In this document: piece after piece, positions 33,724 through 43,039 of the stretch | Position numbering within the stretch: position 1 is the stretch's first letter | How the letters are laid out: each line of letters begins with the position of its first letter | DNA from: Bacillus sp. HMF5848 | Lineage (GTDB): Bacteria > Bacillota > Bacilli > Bacillales > HMF5848 | Length of the DNA: 64,000 nucleotides | NCBI RefSeq assembly: GCF_003944835.1 | Contig: NZ_RWIV01000001.1 | Coordinates: 2,589,001-2,653,000, forward strand | Reading direction: 5' to 3' | The notes under the pieces: generated by a model | What the model saw: only the letters and a program-made list of their open reading frames with translations | What the model was told of the DNA's origin: nothing | Databases searched by the model: none | Position numbers and translations under genes: made by a program

Positions 33724-34851
33724 TTGAGGAACATCTTTAGGAATTTGAATAAAAAACACACGTACATACTCACAGTCTTAGTCCTTTTATGTGTAGCCTC
33801 TATTATGTTTGTGCACAACAATCATTCTTTTTATGAACGGCCAATAGCCGAGGTGATAGAGACACATTTAGAAGAAGCAACGGAAGTGGTTGATGAATTT
33901 GATAATGAGGATCGTCTATTTACACAGCACATCTTAGCTGTGTTAAAAAACGGACCGAAAAAAGGGCAGCGGATTCAGCTAAGGAATGAGTATTCGTCGT
34001 CTAAAGCTTTTGATCAAGAGTACCGTCTGGGAGATGAGGTTTTTGTTTCAGTTAACTCGCCTGGGGGCAATACCGAATTAACAGGCTCCATCGAGTCTGT
34101 TAAACGCGATACATACATCGTGTTTGTAGGCTGGATCTTTATTTTCACTTTGTTACTAGTTGGGAAAAAGCAAGGGTTGTTTTCTATTATTAGCTTGATT
34201 GTTAATGCGGCTTTGTTGAGTTATGCATTAGATATATACATTAACTATTCAAGTATTAGCCTATTATTTATATGCAGCGTTAGTATTGTGTTATTTACTA
34301 TTATTTCTTTAGCGCTCGTTAATGGCTTTAATGAAAAAACGTATGCGGCTATTGTTGCCACACTGTTAGGGACATTTACATCTCTTCTTATTACTTATTT
34401 CGTATTGTGGGTCACGTCGGAGCAAGGTCTTCGTTATGAGGAAATACAATTTATCACTCGCCCCTATCAAGTTGTTTTTATGGCAGGATTATTCATAGGC
34501 TCTTTAGGGGCCGTCATGGATGTGGCAATCACGATGTCGTCATCTATCTTTGCATTGTATGAAAAAAACCACAACATTGACATTAAAGCACTTATACAGT
34601 CAGGTATGGAAATCGGAAAGGATATTATGGGTACGATGACAAATATTTTGTTTTTTGTTTATATTAGCGGTTCCATTCCGACACTTCTTTTATATATGAA
34701 AAATGAATACCCACTAGGCTTTATCCTATCAATCAACCTTTCATTAGAATTAGCACGCGCTCTAGCTGGTGGGATTGGGATCGTGCTAACCATTCCGATT
34801 GGCCTTTATATTTCGATATTGTTCTTAAAAAGAAAGCAGGCCGCATCATGA
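33724..34851 (+). CDS. YibE/F-family membrane protein, first of a pair
   Basis: Start chosen at TTG 33724, seven bases after AGGAGG; the upstream in-frame ATG lies inside the REP element. The protein of about 375 residues has one N-terminal span, a soluble domain (~35-130, DRLFTQHILAVLKNGPKKGQ) and about seven spans. These include GLFIGSLGAVMDVAITMSSS and ELARALAGGIGIVLTIPIG, typical of YibE/F-like proteins of Firmicutes. Possible transporter or channel, function not established. Its stop overlaps the next start by four bases (ATGA). Confidence 0.87.
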   Translation: MRNIFRNLNKKHTYILTVLVLLCVASIMFVHNNHSFYERPIAEVIETHLEEATEVVDEFDNEDRLFTQHILAVLKNGPKKGQRIQLRNEYSSSKAFDQEYRLGDEVFVSVNSPGGNTELTGSIESVKRDTYIVFVGWIFIFTLLLVGKKQGLFSIISLIVNAALLSYALDIYINYSSISLLFICSVSIVLFTIISLALVNGFNEKTYAAIVATLLGTFTSLLITYFVLWVTSEQGLRYEEIQFITRPYQVVFMAGLFIGSLGAVMDVAITMSSSIFALYEKNHNIDIKALIQSGMEIGKDIMGTMTNILFFVYISGSIPTLLLYMKNEYPLGFILSINLSLELARALAGGIGIVLTIPIGLYISILFLKRKQAAS

Positions 34852-35624
34852 ATGTTTTAGTTATAATGACAGTCATTTTGTTTCTTTTAATGACGTTAAT
34901 TGGTGGAGGGAAAGGTGCGAGGTCTTTCTTTGCTTTGTTCTTCAATTTCGCTGTGTTCATCATGATTGTTTTTCTTATGAACGATCCGAATGCCAATCCA
35001 ATTATATTAACATTGGTCGCGTCTATCATCATTTGTTTTATAAATCTATTTTATATAAATGACATCAATAGCAAAACAAAGACAGCCTTCGTCTCTTCTA
35101 TCATCACGATTGTGATATTACTGTTATTTATTGTCATCATAACAGAAAAAGCCAAAATCCAAGGTTTTGGGGAAGAGGAAATCGAGGAACTCAGCATGTT
35201 TTCCCTATATATTGGAGTCGACTTTGTGAAAATTGCTACGTCTGTGATTATTGTTAGTACGATTGGTGCCATTACGGACACGGCGATGGCTATTTCCTCT
35301 CCGATGCGAGAAATTTATTATCATAACCCGCACCTTGATAGAAAAGCGCTTTTCGCATCAGGTCTTGGGATTGGTAAGGACATCTTAGGAACTAGCACGA
35401 ACACGCTATTTTTCGCTTTCTTTGGGAGCTATCTGGCCTTACTTATTTGGTTTAAGGATTTATCTTACACGCTAGGTGACATTGTAAACTCTAAAATATT
35501 TAGTGCGGAAATGATTACGATTCTATGCGCTGGTATCGGGGTCACGCTCGTAATCCCGATTACGTCCTGGATTACAGCTTATTTTTTAGTGAAGAACAAA
35601 GCAAACAGTGATATACACGAATAA
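34848..35624 (+). CDS. YibE/F-family membrane protein, second of a pair
   Basis: The 258-aa product has six to seven spans and the same family blocks as its neighbour (VIIVSTIGAITDTAMAISS, GIGKDILGTSTNTLFFAF, GIGVTLVIPITSW) but lacks the soluble N-terminal domain. It overlaps the first gene by four bases, so the two are translationally coupled and probably form a heteromeric complex. A terminator follows. Confidence 0.87.
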   Translation: MNVLVIMTVILFLLMTLIGGGKGARSFFALFFNFAVFIMIVFLMNDPNANPIILTLVASIIICFINLFYINDINSKTKTAFVSSIITIVILLLFIVIITEKAKIQGFGEEEIEELSMFSLYIGVDFVKIATSVIIVSTIGAITDTAMAISSPMREIYYHNPHLDRKALFASGLGIGKDILGTSTNTLFFAFFGSYLALLIWFKDLSYTLGDIVNSKIFSAEMITILCAGIGVTLVIPITSWITAYFLVKNKANSDIHE

Positions 35625-35685
35625 GCTCAAGAGGTTGTTTTATCATCAAGAGGATGAAACTTTAAACCGACAATTTCTAAAAGGA

Positions 35686-35747
35686 CCGAACAAATATCTA
35701 AACAAAGTATAGATATTTGTTCGGCATATGTGTTTTGTCTTTTTTTC
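35686..35747 (+). terminator. Probable terminator of the YibE/F pair
   Basis: Perfect 15-bp stem CCGAACAAATATCTA / TAGATATTTGTTCGG; the T-rich stretch is about 15 bases further on. Confidence 0.6.
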
Positions 35748-35791
35748 TGATATACATATTAGACTTCATTAAAGCAAAACTTTACATATGG

Positions 35792-38700
35792 CTATTTATT
35801 AAAATGCTCGCTATGCATTTTAAAGGAATCAACAATCGTGGATGTATAAAATGCACTGTTGTGGGTTCCTTTTTTAATTTGGAATACATGCGGTACATTT
35901 TGAGATTTTAGATAACTATGAAGCTGTAAAGCTGGTATATCAAAATAATAAAAGTCTCTGTCTCCGCTATCAAAGTAAAAAGAATACTCCTGCAAGTTAG
36001 TTGGTTCAAAACTCTTTACTAACTCGATAGGATTTAATCCTTCTCTTACACTGCTTAATGCACCCATATGACTTGCAAAGCTAGTAAACAAATCTGTATT
36101 GCTCAATCCTATGACGTATGCGCCAAATCCTCCCATGGAAACCCCAGAAACACCGCGATGCTCTTTATCAGCAATTGTTCTGTAGTTTGAATCAATATAT
36201 GGAACTAAATCTTTTGTAACCATATCCATCCAAGCTTTTCCATCACTCTGGTTAACCCACCAACTCATGCCATTAGAATCTGGCATGACTACTATCATAT
36301 CTTGTATTACTTCATCTTCCATTGCTTGGTCAAGTATATTGTGAATGTTATCTAACTCAAATGAAGAGCTGTCGCTTTGGAATTGATGAAGCAAATACAC
36401 AACAGGATATGACTTTGTACTTTCTGCATATTCCTTTGGAAGATAGATTCTTGCTGTTTTTGTCTCTCCTATACTTTCTGAAAAATATTGATCAACAAAC
36501 ATTCTTTTTTGGTTCCCAATCTCTCGAATGCCGCCCTCTTGGAGAGCATATACATGTGTTCGTGATGTGTTCATTAACACTTCAGGAGTTGTCGCAGCAC
36601 TGTATCCTTTCATAACAACATCTGCTTCGACATAGAGTGTATTATCTCCTTGTTTGTATATTTCAACATTTGTGGTTTGTACGTCTAGAGATTTGTATTT
36701 GCTAACTTGAAGCTTTAGATCATCAATTTGATCATTTTTATTTTTACCATCATTAAAATAATTGTCTGATAAAGTGTCACTTAACTTAACAAAGTCTTTA
36801 TTTTGCAACATCATCATTTGATTCTCAATGAATTGTTGAACTTGATTTTCTACTTCTCCACTTGCTTTTTCGTAAGGAAGTCCTTTGGCCTTTCGGAGTG
36901 CCTGTTTTGAGTAAATTCCTATAGGACCAGAATAAATCCCACCGTCACCTGAATTGTCATACATATGGATGGCAATAGTATTCTTTTCTCCCGGCTTCAA
37001 AATGTCGCGTTCTAGCTTATACTCTCTCAATTCAGCCCAATGCGATGAGATAAACGCACCTTTTTCCATCCCCGTGCTTCCAATAAGAATACCGTTCACG
37101 AATATTTCATCCGCATCATCAATCTTACCACCTAATAAAGTTAAATCATTTAGTGGAAAATCGGCAGGAACTTCAAAATCTCTTACGTACCAGGCACCAC
37201 CATTATAACTTTCAATGTCATCATACCCACCAAATCCATTTTTCCACCAGCCTAGTCCTGGCTGTACTATACTACAATCTTCTGTCACTAGATTAGATAT
37301 ATCGCTAGGAGAGTCATAATCTAATTTGAACTTCCAGTCTCCTAACAAATCAATCCGCGCTTCTTCATTTGATATTATAGGAGGGCTTACGATAATAATC
37401 GGTTTAGTAGCAATTTCAAATCTTTTTCCTAACATATTTACTACTAAATGCACACGATAATCTCCATCGCTTAGTGATTGCGTGGGAATATCAAATTGTC
37501 CCTCATACTTTTTATTTTCTACTTTCTTGATTTCAGTTTGTTGGCTATGAATAACCTCATTTGTTGGGTCTGTTACCTGCACTTGAATGTTCATAGGCAT
37601 ACTAACGCCAACATTGGTACCTTTGTATTTTAAAATATCGTTACTTACAGAGACATCATAGTTAGCTGTTGCAGTCTTGGTGTCTATTGTGATAGCTTGA
37701 GGAGTTACATCTAGACGACCAGTCAACAGATTTTTAGTGAAATGTTTACTATGCATTGCAAAAGACTGATGCATGGAAGCTAAATAAAACTCACTATTAT
37801 GCGATCCAGCCCGTGTACTGAATTCGTGCTCAATGTTATTTTCTCTCAAGTATATATGAATATCATTCGTTGAGTTAGGCATAGAAGTTAAAGCATCTTC
37901 TGTGCCTCCGTCTAAATAAAGTGAATACGACTTCAACATCTCTGGGTCTGTACTCTGAATTAATTTCATAGGGTTTTGCCCTTCAAACTCAAAGCTCAGT
38001 GCCCCCATATGACTTGATACTGATTTAAATAAGTTTGGATAATTTAATCCAATAACATATGCACCAAATCCACCCATTGAAACACCCGAAATCCCTCTGA
38101 AATCAGGGTTATCAATGGTTCTATATGTAGAATCAACATGAGGAACTAAATCGTTAACAATGAGATTCATCCAAGGTTCATCTGTCTTATTGACATACCA
38201 ACTGTTTCCAGATGTGTCAGGCATAATAACGACCATCTTTTGCATGATACCTTCGCTTATCCATTTGTCTAGTTTTTCCTGAATGTTATCTACCTCATAC
38301 TGTTGGCTTGAACTACCATACTGATGGAGTAAATAAACTGTCGGATACCTTTCCTTCGCATTTAAATAACCTTCTGGTAGATATACTCTATATGGCATGT
38401 CTTGTTGAAAGGCATCGGAATAATAGAAAGCTTTGTAAAAACGACTTTGATTTCCTATTTCAAATAGTAAGCCGTATCTTTCCACAAAGTATCTCTCTTG
38501 CTTCTCATTTACTAAAACCTTACTATCATTATTATTTTTAACAATTATTTTTCTATGTGTTACCACAATATAACGCTCGTTATCTTTAAAAACTGAGATT
38601 CTTTCGTCCTGTTGCTTTACGGATTGATATGTTTGATACAAATTCTTAATATAATCTATTTGATCCGTCTTAGAATAACCATTGTGAAAGTAGTCATTGG

Positions 38701-39385
38701 CTAGAGTCATATTATAGTTGTGCATTTTGTTTGTATTAATAAATCTTTGTTGATTTTTCAGAAACTCAATGACTTTTTTTGTTTCTTTTGCATTAGCTTC
38801 CGCGTGTGGCAATCCTTTTTCAGCTCGAAGTGCGGATTCTGTGAAGATACCTAGCGGTCCTTCATATATTCCACCGCCACCGCCTGCATTATATACACGA
38901 ATAGCGATTGTATTTTTCTTACCATAATGTAATGCTGAAGCGTCTAACTCATATTCTCTTGCCTGAGACCAAAACGATCCACTATATTCACCATTTGAAA
39001 ATCCCGTACTGGCAACTAGTTTACCATTTAGAAAAACCTCATCGGCATCATCAATCTTACCTAAAGCTAATGTCAAATTTTCTTTAGAGAATTCTTTAGG
39101 TACTGTAAAATCCTTTCGAAACCAGGCAAACGATTCACTCGGAAGGGTCTCTTGACTCAAAAATCCTGTGGCAGGTTGGATTTTAGCCCAAGAAGAACTG
39201 TTATACTTCGGCTGGGAATACAACTCTACATTGTCTCCATTCGTAAAATGCCAATCTCCTAATAAATCAATCTTACTAAGATCAGACTCACTGGCAACTT
39301 TTTCATTCGCATAGACAGGATCAATAGAACTTGAGAATAGCAATAGCACACCTAAAAACAAACTAACTACTTTACGTTTCCTCAA
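35792..39385 (-). CDS. Secreted tandem-duplicated esterase (1197 aa)
   Basis: After a signal peptide (MRKRKVVSLFLGVLLLF, cut near VYA) the protein repeats one plan twice. Each copy has a galactose-binding-like beta domain (~40-165 and ~705-830; GKIDDADEVFLNG / GKIDDADEIFVNG), a small NTF2-like segment (~195-290; ~850-930) and an esterase-D-type hydrolase (~310-575; ~945-1197). Both hydrolase copies keep the nucleophile elbow GVSMGGFGAYVIGL (Ser ~436 and ~1083) and the catalytic His in HNSEFY / HNSAFY. A beta-sandwich linker (~590-695) joins them. It is probably an exported carbohydrate esterase. TTG start, AGGAGGG upstream; a cre-like site precedes it. Confidence 0.85.
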   Translation of the reverse strand: MRKRKVVSLFLGVLLLFSSSIDPVYANEKVASESDLSKIDLLGDWHFTNGDNVELYSQPKYNSSSWAKIQPATGFLSQETLPSESFAWFRKDFTVPKEFSKENLTLALGKIDDADEVFLNGKLVASTGFSNGEYSGSFWSQAREYELDASALHYGKKNTIAIRVYNAGGGGGIYEGPLGIFTESALRAEKGLPHAEANAKETKKVIEFLKNQQRFINTNKMHNYNMTLANDYFHNGYSKTDQIDYIKNLYQTYQSVKQQDERISVFKDNERYIVVTHRKIIVKNNNDSKVLVNEKQERYFVERYGLLFEIGNQSRFYKAFYYSDAFQQDMPYRVYLPEGYLNAKERYPTVYLLHQYGSSSQQYEVDNIQEKLDKWISEGIMQKMVVIMPDTSGNSWYVNKTDEPWMNLIVNDLVPHVDSTYRTIDNPDFRGISGVSMGGFGAYVIGLNYPNLFKSVSSHMGALSFEFEGQNPMKLIQSTDPEMLKSYSLYLDGGTEDALTSMPNSTNDIHIYLRENNIEHEFSTRAGSHNSEFYLASMHQSFAMHSKHFTKNLLTGRLDVTPQAITIDTKTATANYDVSVSNDILKYKGTNVGVSMPMNIQVQVTDPTNEVIHSQQTEIKKVENKKYEGQFDIPTQSLSDGDYRVHLVVNMLGKRFEIATKPIIIVSPPIISNEEARIDLLGDWKFKLDYDSPSDISNLVTEDCSIVQPGLGWWKNGFGGYDDIESYNGGAWYVRDFEVPADFPLNDLTLLGGKIDDADEIFVNGILIGSTGMEKGAFISSHWAELREYKLERDILKPGEKNTIAIHMYDNSGDGGIYSGPIGIYSKQALRKAKGLPYEKASGEVENQVQQFIENQMMMLQNKDFVKLSDTLSDNYFNDGKNKNDQIDDLKLQVSKYKSLDVQTTNVEIYKQGDNTLYVEADVVMKGYSAATTPEVLMNTSRTHVYALQEGGIREIGNQKRMFVDQYFSESIGETKTARIYLPKEYAESTKSYPVVYLLHQFQSDSSSFELDNIHNILDQAMEDEVIQDMIVVMPDSNGMSWWVNQSDGKAWMDMVTKDLVPYIDSNYRTIADKEHRGVSGVSMGGFGAYVIGLSNTDLFTSFASHMGALSSVREGLNPIELVKSFEPTNLQEYSFYFDSGDRDFYYFDIPALQLHSYLKSQNVPHVFQIKKGTHNSAFYTSTIVDSFKMHSEHFNK

Positions 39386-39452
39386 ATGAAATCCCTCCTT
39401 AAATTAGTAAGCTGCACGAGGTAAAACAAAAGCTGATTTTCTACTAAAAAAC

Positions 39453-39466
39453 AGTAAACGCTTACA
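39453..39466 (-). promoter_or_regulatory. cre-like site (CcpA box) upstream of the esterase
   Basis: AGTAAACGCTTACA matches the catabolite-responsive consensus TGWAANCGNTNWCA at 13 of 14 positions. A TATAAT (minus strand, 39473-39478) lies just upstream, so the box falls near the transcription start, a repressing position. Confidence 0.6.
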
Positions 39467-39679
39467 AAAATAATTATACATGAATTCTAAATATTTTTTA
39501 CAATTATTACTAAAAAATTTTCGACATTTTTTGTATGAAAGGATGAAACCATTTACTACTAGGTATTTCGTTTAAAATAATCTAATAAAGTGGGTTAAAT
39601 GGTATAGACTTTCTATCAGTAGTAACAAAAAAATAACACACTAGTCGATAGCATCTTATTGGAGGTACTAATAAAAAAA

Positions 39680-39708
39680 GGCAGCATGAGAACCGTCCCC
39701 ATACTGCC
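39680..39708. repeat. REP-like element, single unit (locus 5 of 7)
   Basis: GGCAG-catgagaaccgtccccata-CTGCC, ten bases beyond the stop of the diguanylate cyclase gene. The rest of the 39386-39718 gap contains only the esterase promoter region. Confidence 0.8.
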
Positions 39709-39718
39709 ACATGCATAT

Positions 39719-41614
39719 TTAATCAGCGATAACCTTAGTCATCATTTTCCAGCTTTCATAACTCTGAACACAGTTTCTACCTTTGTCTTTTGCAACATAT
39801 AGCGCTTCATCAGCCCGCATAATGATTTGCTCGATTGTTGTATCTTCTGTCACAATAGTCGAGTAAACTCCTACACTGATTGTTATAATGTCAGATACGC
39901 TAGAGCGATTGTGACGTAATTGTAAGTTTTCTATAGCTTGTCGAAGTTGCTCAGCTACACGATCCGCTTTATTTGCATCCGTGTTAGAAAGTAATACAAC
40001 AAATTCTTCTCCGCCGAATCTTGCGACCATGTCCACTTCGCTTCTCACATTCCTTTGTAATTGCTCAGCAACTTTTTTCAAAGATTCATCACCTTGTAGG
40101 TGACCATAGAAATCGTTATAACTTTTAAAACTATCAATATCTATTAATAGAATGGATAGTGGCTGTTTAGTCACGTGAGAATGATTCCATTCTTCTTGTA
40201 GTCTATCATCAAAACACCTACGATTAGGTAGCTCTGTTAAAGGATCCGTGTTTACTAATCTCTTTAGTTCTCCATTTGCATGTGTTAATTCTAAAGTTCT
40301 CAGTTCTATTTTTCGCTCTAAATCTTCATTTAACACCTGTATCTCTTCATACATAGCTTCATTTTCTTGCGCTAATCTTACTGCACGATTAAACGCATCA
40401 TTATAGCGCCATGCTAAGTAAAAGGCCTGTAAAAGTATAAAAATTAAAACGCCGGTTGTGAGCATTTCTTGTGAATGAATAATATCAAGCTCACGCAGCG
40501 TATCATTAATGGCTGTGAGTAGGACCGCCAATCCACCGACAATCATAACAAACGAGCCGCTTTTTCTTTGCAAAAATACATTTTTAAAAAGTAAGTAAAT
40601 GACAAAAGTCCCAAATCCAATAATAACCCACAAACCATATTGAAACAGAAAATCATAGACTTTTACATTCGTTGCAAAAATAACTATCGTAAAAATCGGT
40701 ATGGCGTATGTAGCAATTCGGGCTGGCCATGCTAGTTCTTTTGACTGAAATATTTCTCGTATATATAAAATTAACAATGGTAGCAAAATAAAGTCTGGTA
40801 AGTAGCCAATCTTCATCATCAGTTCGGCTTGTAAATCTGGAAATATAGTAAGTAGCAATCGCTCGTTTACAATTCCCACTCGTAACCCGACCACGACTGC
40901 AATGATAGAAAAATATAAAAACACTTTTTCATTTCTTCTCAGCACATACAAAATAAAATGATATAAACTTATGAGAACAAGACTACCAAATAATACACTG
41001 TCCTTTACAGTTCCTTTGTTTGTGAGATCATTGATGGCATCAGCTGTTCCTAAGTAAAATGTACTTAGCCTGACACGACGGTGATGAAAGTTAGAGATGT
41101 GAACGACGATATCAATTATCTCTTCGTCTGTTTTAAACATCGCTACCATCGGCATATACGATGGCTTATAGTTTTCCTTAGTTCTAGCTACTTGTCCAGC
41201 TGTTTGTAACAACTCTCCATTTACCCAAACTTTATAAGATGAAGACATATACAAATTTTTTAATCCGTAAATTTCCTTCAATTGATCAAGCTTTACTTTT
41301 AGATGAAGCGTACCGTAGCCATCAGCTGGGAATCGCTCCCCCTCATGCACAATACTTGTTAAATCTGTTGGCGTTGTTATGTAAATAGGTGTCGATGAAA
41401 CAGTACCATTTACAAATGCGTCTGGTTCGATAAGCTGCGACGGATACAATTCCCATTCACTCTGTAAACGTAAAAGACCGTCCTGCTCGAAATCCCAACT
41501 AGTAGCATCAAATGTACCCTTTGGTAAGGTAGATCCTTGAACAGCTTCCGGTGAAACACTAAGCATGATTAGAAAAATAAAAATATGTAGCAACCATTTC
41601 GTTTTACACATCAT
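39719..41614 (-). CDS. Membrane diguanylate cyclase with 7TMR-DISM sensor
   Basis: The 631-aa protein has a signal peptide, an extracytoplasmic beta domain (~30-185, WDFEQDGLLRLQSEWELYP; family 7TMR-DISMED2-like), seven spans (~200-395), a coiled coil (~405-450) and a GGDEF domain (~455-625). The domain has DPLTELPNRRCFDD, LLIDIDSFKSYND and active-site loop RFGGEEF, expected to make c-di-GMP from two GTP. The usual inhibitory I-site RxxD before the loop is replaced by SEVD, so product inhibition through it may be absent. GAGGAT lies before the double ATG. Confidence 0.87.
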   Translation of the reverse strand: MMCKTKWLLHIFIFLIMLSVSPEAVQGSTLPKGTFDATSWDFEQDGLLRLQSEWELYPSQLIEPDAFVNGTVSSTPIYITTPTDLTSIVHEGERFPADGYGTLHLKVKLDQLKEIYGLKNLYMSSSYKVWVNGELLQTAGQVARTKENYKPSYMPMVAMFKTDEEIIDIVVHISNFHHRRVRLSTFYLGTADAINDLTNKGTVKDSVLFGSLVLISLYHFILYVLRRNEKVFLYFSIIAVVVGLRVGIVNERLLLTIFPDLQAELMMKIGYLPDFILLPLLILYIREIFQSKELAWPARIATYAIPIFTIVIFATNVKVYDFLFQYGLWVIIGFGTFVIYLLFKNVFLQRKSGSFVMIVGGLAVLLTAINDTLRELDIIHSQEMLTTGVLIFILLQAFYLAWRYNDAFNRAVRLAQENEAMYEEIQVLNEDLERKIELRTLELTHANGELKRLVNTDPLTELPNRRCFDDRLQEEWNHSHVTKQPLSILLIDIDSFKSYNDFYGHLQGDESLKKVAEQLQRNVRSEVDMVARFGGEEFVVLLSNTDANKADRVAEQLRQAIENLQLRHNRSSVSDIITISVGVYSTIVTEDTTIEQIIMRADEALYVAKDKGRNCVQSYESWKMMTKVIAD

Positions 41615-41738
41615 AAGTAATTATCCTCTTTTATTAAATTATGTAATTTACTTACTGTTTTGGAAAACATATTTTATATTCTAACACTAGTGTTGCATAA
41701 ATTGAATTTATAATTGCAAATAATCAAAATGTTACAAC

Positions 41739-41839
41739 ATACTTTTATAATAAGACGAAAGTAATCAAGAAAACGCAAGGATTGGCGAGCCTTAAGGCGA
41801 AGACAGAGGCGTAGTTACACTTATGCGTTATGAAAGTAT
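41739..41839. repeat. ~100-bp imperfect palindrome of unknown nature
   Basis: ATACTTTTATAA pairs with TTATGAAAGTAT, inside that ACGCA with TGCGT, and near the centre lies the palindrome GCCTTAAGGC with GGCGAGCC. The centre is richer in GC than the flanks. It could be a small MITE or a structured RNA. The rest of the 41615-41973 gap shows nothing. Confidence 0.4.
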
Positions 41840-41973
41840 CAATATGTTAATCATTCTTATTAGCTTGAAAAAGCGTCTCTACTTTGGTAGAAACGCCTTG
41901 ATATATTAGGAAGATATTCTAATTATATTTGTAGTTGCAGATGTTAGGGAACATTGCATAGATAGTTGCTGAT

Positions 41974-42377
41974 TTAATATGAAAGAATAGCTTTAGAAAA
42001 GTCCTGAAAATCTTGTAAATGCTTTTCAATAATATTTTGCAAAATTACTAAATTGATCTCTTGATAATCATGGACAGCAATATTTCTAAACCCTACCATT
42101 GCTTTCATATGATTAGAAAGATCAGTAGTTATAATCTTTTCGTTTTCCAAGAGAGAAAACGCATCTCTACTGTTCTGAGGAAGGCCCAGTTTTTTTTCAG
42201 CCACCGTATGCATACTAGATCAATTGACGCCTCACAAGCTCGTTGAATATTCAAAACAATTGAATCTTGTTTTGTGTAATTCTCGAGATTAGCTGGGCTA
42301 TTATTATATTCAGTTTTTATACGAATCAAACATCTTTCTATTATACTTATTTTATTAAGGATAACATCATTTTTCAT
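41974..42377 (-). pseudogene. hepT: HepT-family RNase toxin gene with a frameshift
   Basis: Two overlapping frames together give one complete HepT protein. The first is MKNDVILNKISIIERCLIRI up to CEASIDLV; the second is HTVAEKKLGLPQNSRDAFSL through MVGFRNIAVHDYQEINLV, which contains the catalytic RX4H(x)Y motif (RNIAVHDY). A single missing base near 42205 (within CTAGTATGCAT) separates them. ATG 42377 has GAGGAG upstream and overlaps the mntA stop, the normal arrangement. As read, the product would lack the active site. A sequencing error or programmed slip is possible. Confidence 0.8.
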
Positions 42378-42771
42378 ATATTGTCCCGCTCTCCTCAATA
42401 CTTTCTAAGACAGGAGCCCGTTCTTCATTTAATTTGGCGTACATTTTTAATGTTTTCATTTCAAATTGGGCTTTTTTATTTACATCCGTACAGTAAATGA
42501 TTTTACCAGTTGTTACAATTTGCGCTTGAAAAACAGTACTTGATTTTTGCAAATCAATCAAATCTACCTCTTGGCCTAATTTAGAAGCAAGTTCCTGACC
42601 AATTATAAAAAGTTGATAAGAATCATACATGTTGTTCCCTAGAAAAGCAATGTCAATGTCGCTTTGAGCACGGGAGGTTCCTTTGATTGTAGAACCAAAC
42701 ACATATATCAAAGTGGGAGACAATTTTCCGATTAAATGCTGCATTATGATTTGTTCAATCTTACTGTCCAC
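42367..42771 (-). CDS. mntA: MntA-family minimal nucleotidyltransferase antitoxin
   Basis: The 134-aa protein has the minimal nucleotidyltransferase signature GSTIKGTSRAQSDIDIA (G26-S27, D38, D40), IDLQKSSTVFQAQIV and a conserved tail. In type VII toxin-antitoxin systems MntA AMP-ylates a tyrosine of HepT to silence its RNase. Start GTG 42771 with GGAGG seven bases upstream. The gene overlaps hepT by 11 bases. The antitoxin is intact while the toxin carries a frameshift. Confidence 0.9.
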   Translation of the reverse strand: MDSKIEQIIMQHLIGKLSPTLIYVFGSTIKGTSRAQSDIDIAFLGNNMYDSYQLFIIGQELASKLGQEVDLIDLQKSSTVFQAQIVTTGKIIYCTDVNKKAQFEMKTLKMYAKLNEERAPVLESIEESGTIYEK

Positions 42772-43006
42772 ATTTTAACCTCCACATTTTTCTTACATTA
42801 TATCAGAGGTTTGTCTTTGTTTCATATTTTTTACAATAAAATACAATGCTAAGTACAACAGTCGTATCTACAGATAAATTTCGGACTGGATCGGACCTTA
42901 TGTTTTTTATTAAATAAAGTGCAAAAGGTGTCAAGCGAAAGATTTGGCGCACACGCTTGTTTGTTCAAGAGAAATGACGCGGAACTGGTACTAGTTAAAT
43001 AAGAAA

Positions 43007-43039
43007 AAGGAAGCATGAGAACCGTCCCTATGCTTCCTT
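43007..43039. repeat. REP-like element, single unit (locus 6 of 7)
   Basis: AAGGAAGCATGAGAACCGTC and its mate end TATGCTTCCTT. The unit overlaps the last four codons and stop of the glutaredoxin gene (LKEA then TAG). Confidence 0.75.

Noticed and set aside
35717-35911. 64-aa plus-strand frame
   Set aside because: Overlaps a terminator and the antisense of the esterase 3' end; no SD.
41760-41840. c-di-GMP riboswitch near the diguanylate cyclase
   Set aside because: The palindrome lacks the conserved GEMM-type core sequences as I know them and lies upstream of the promoter region rather than in an obvious leader with an expression platform.
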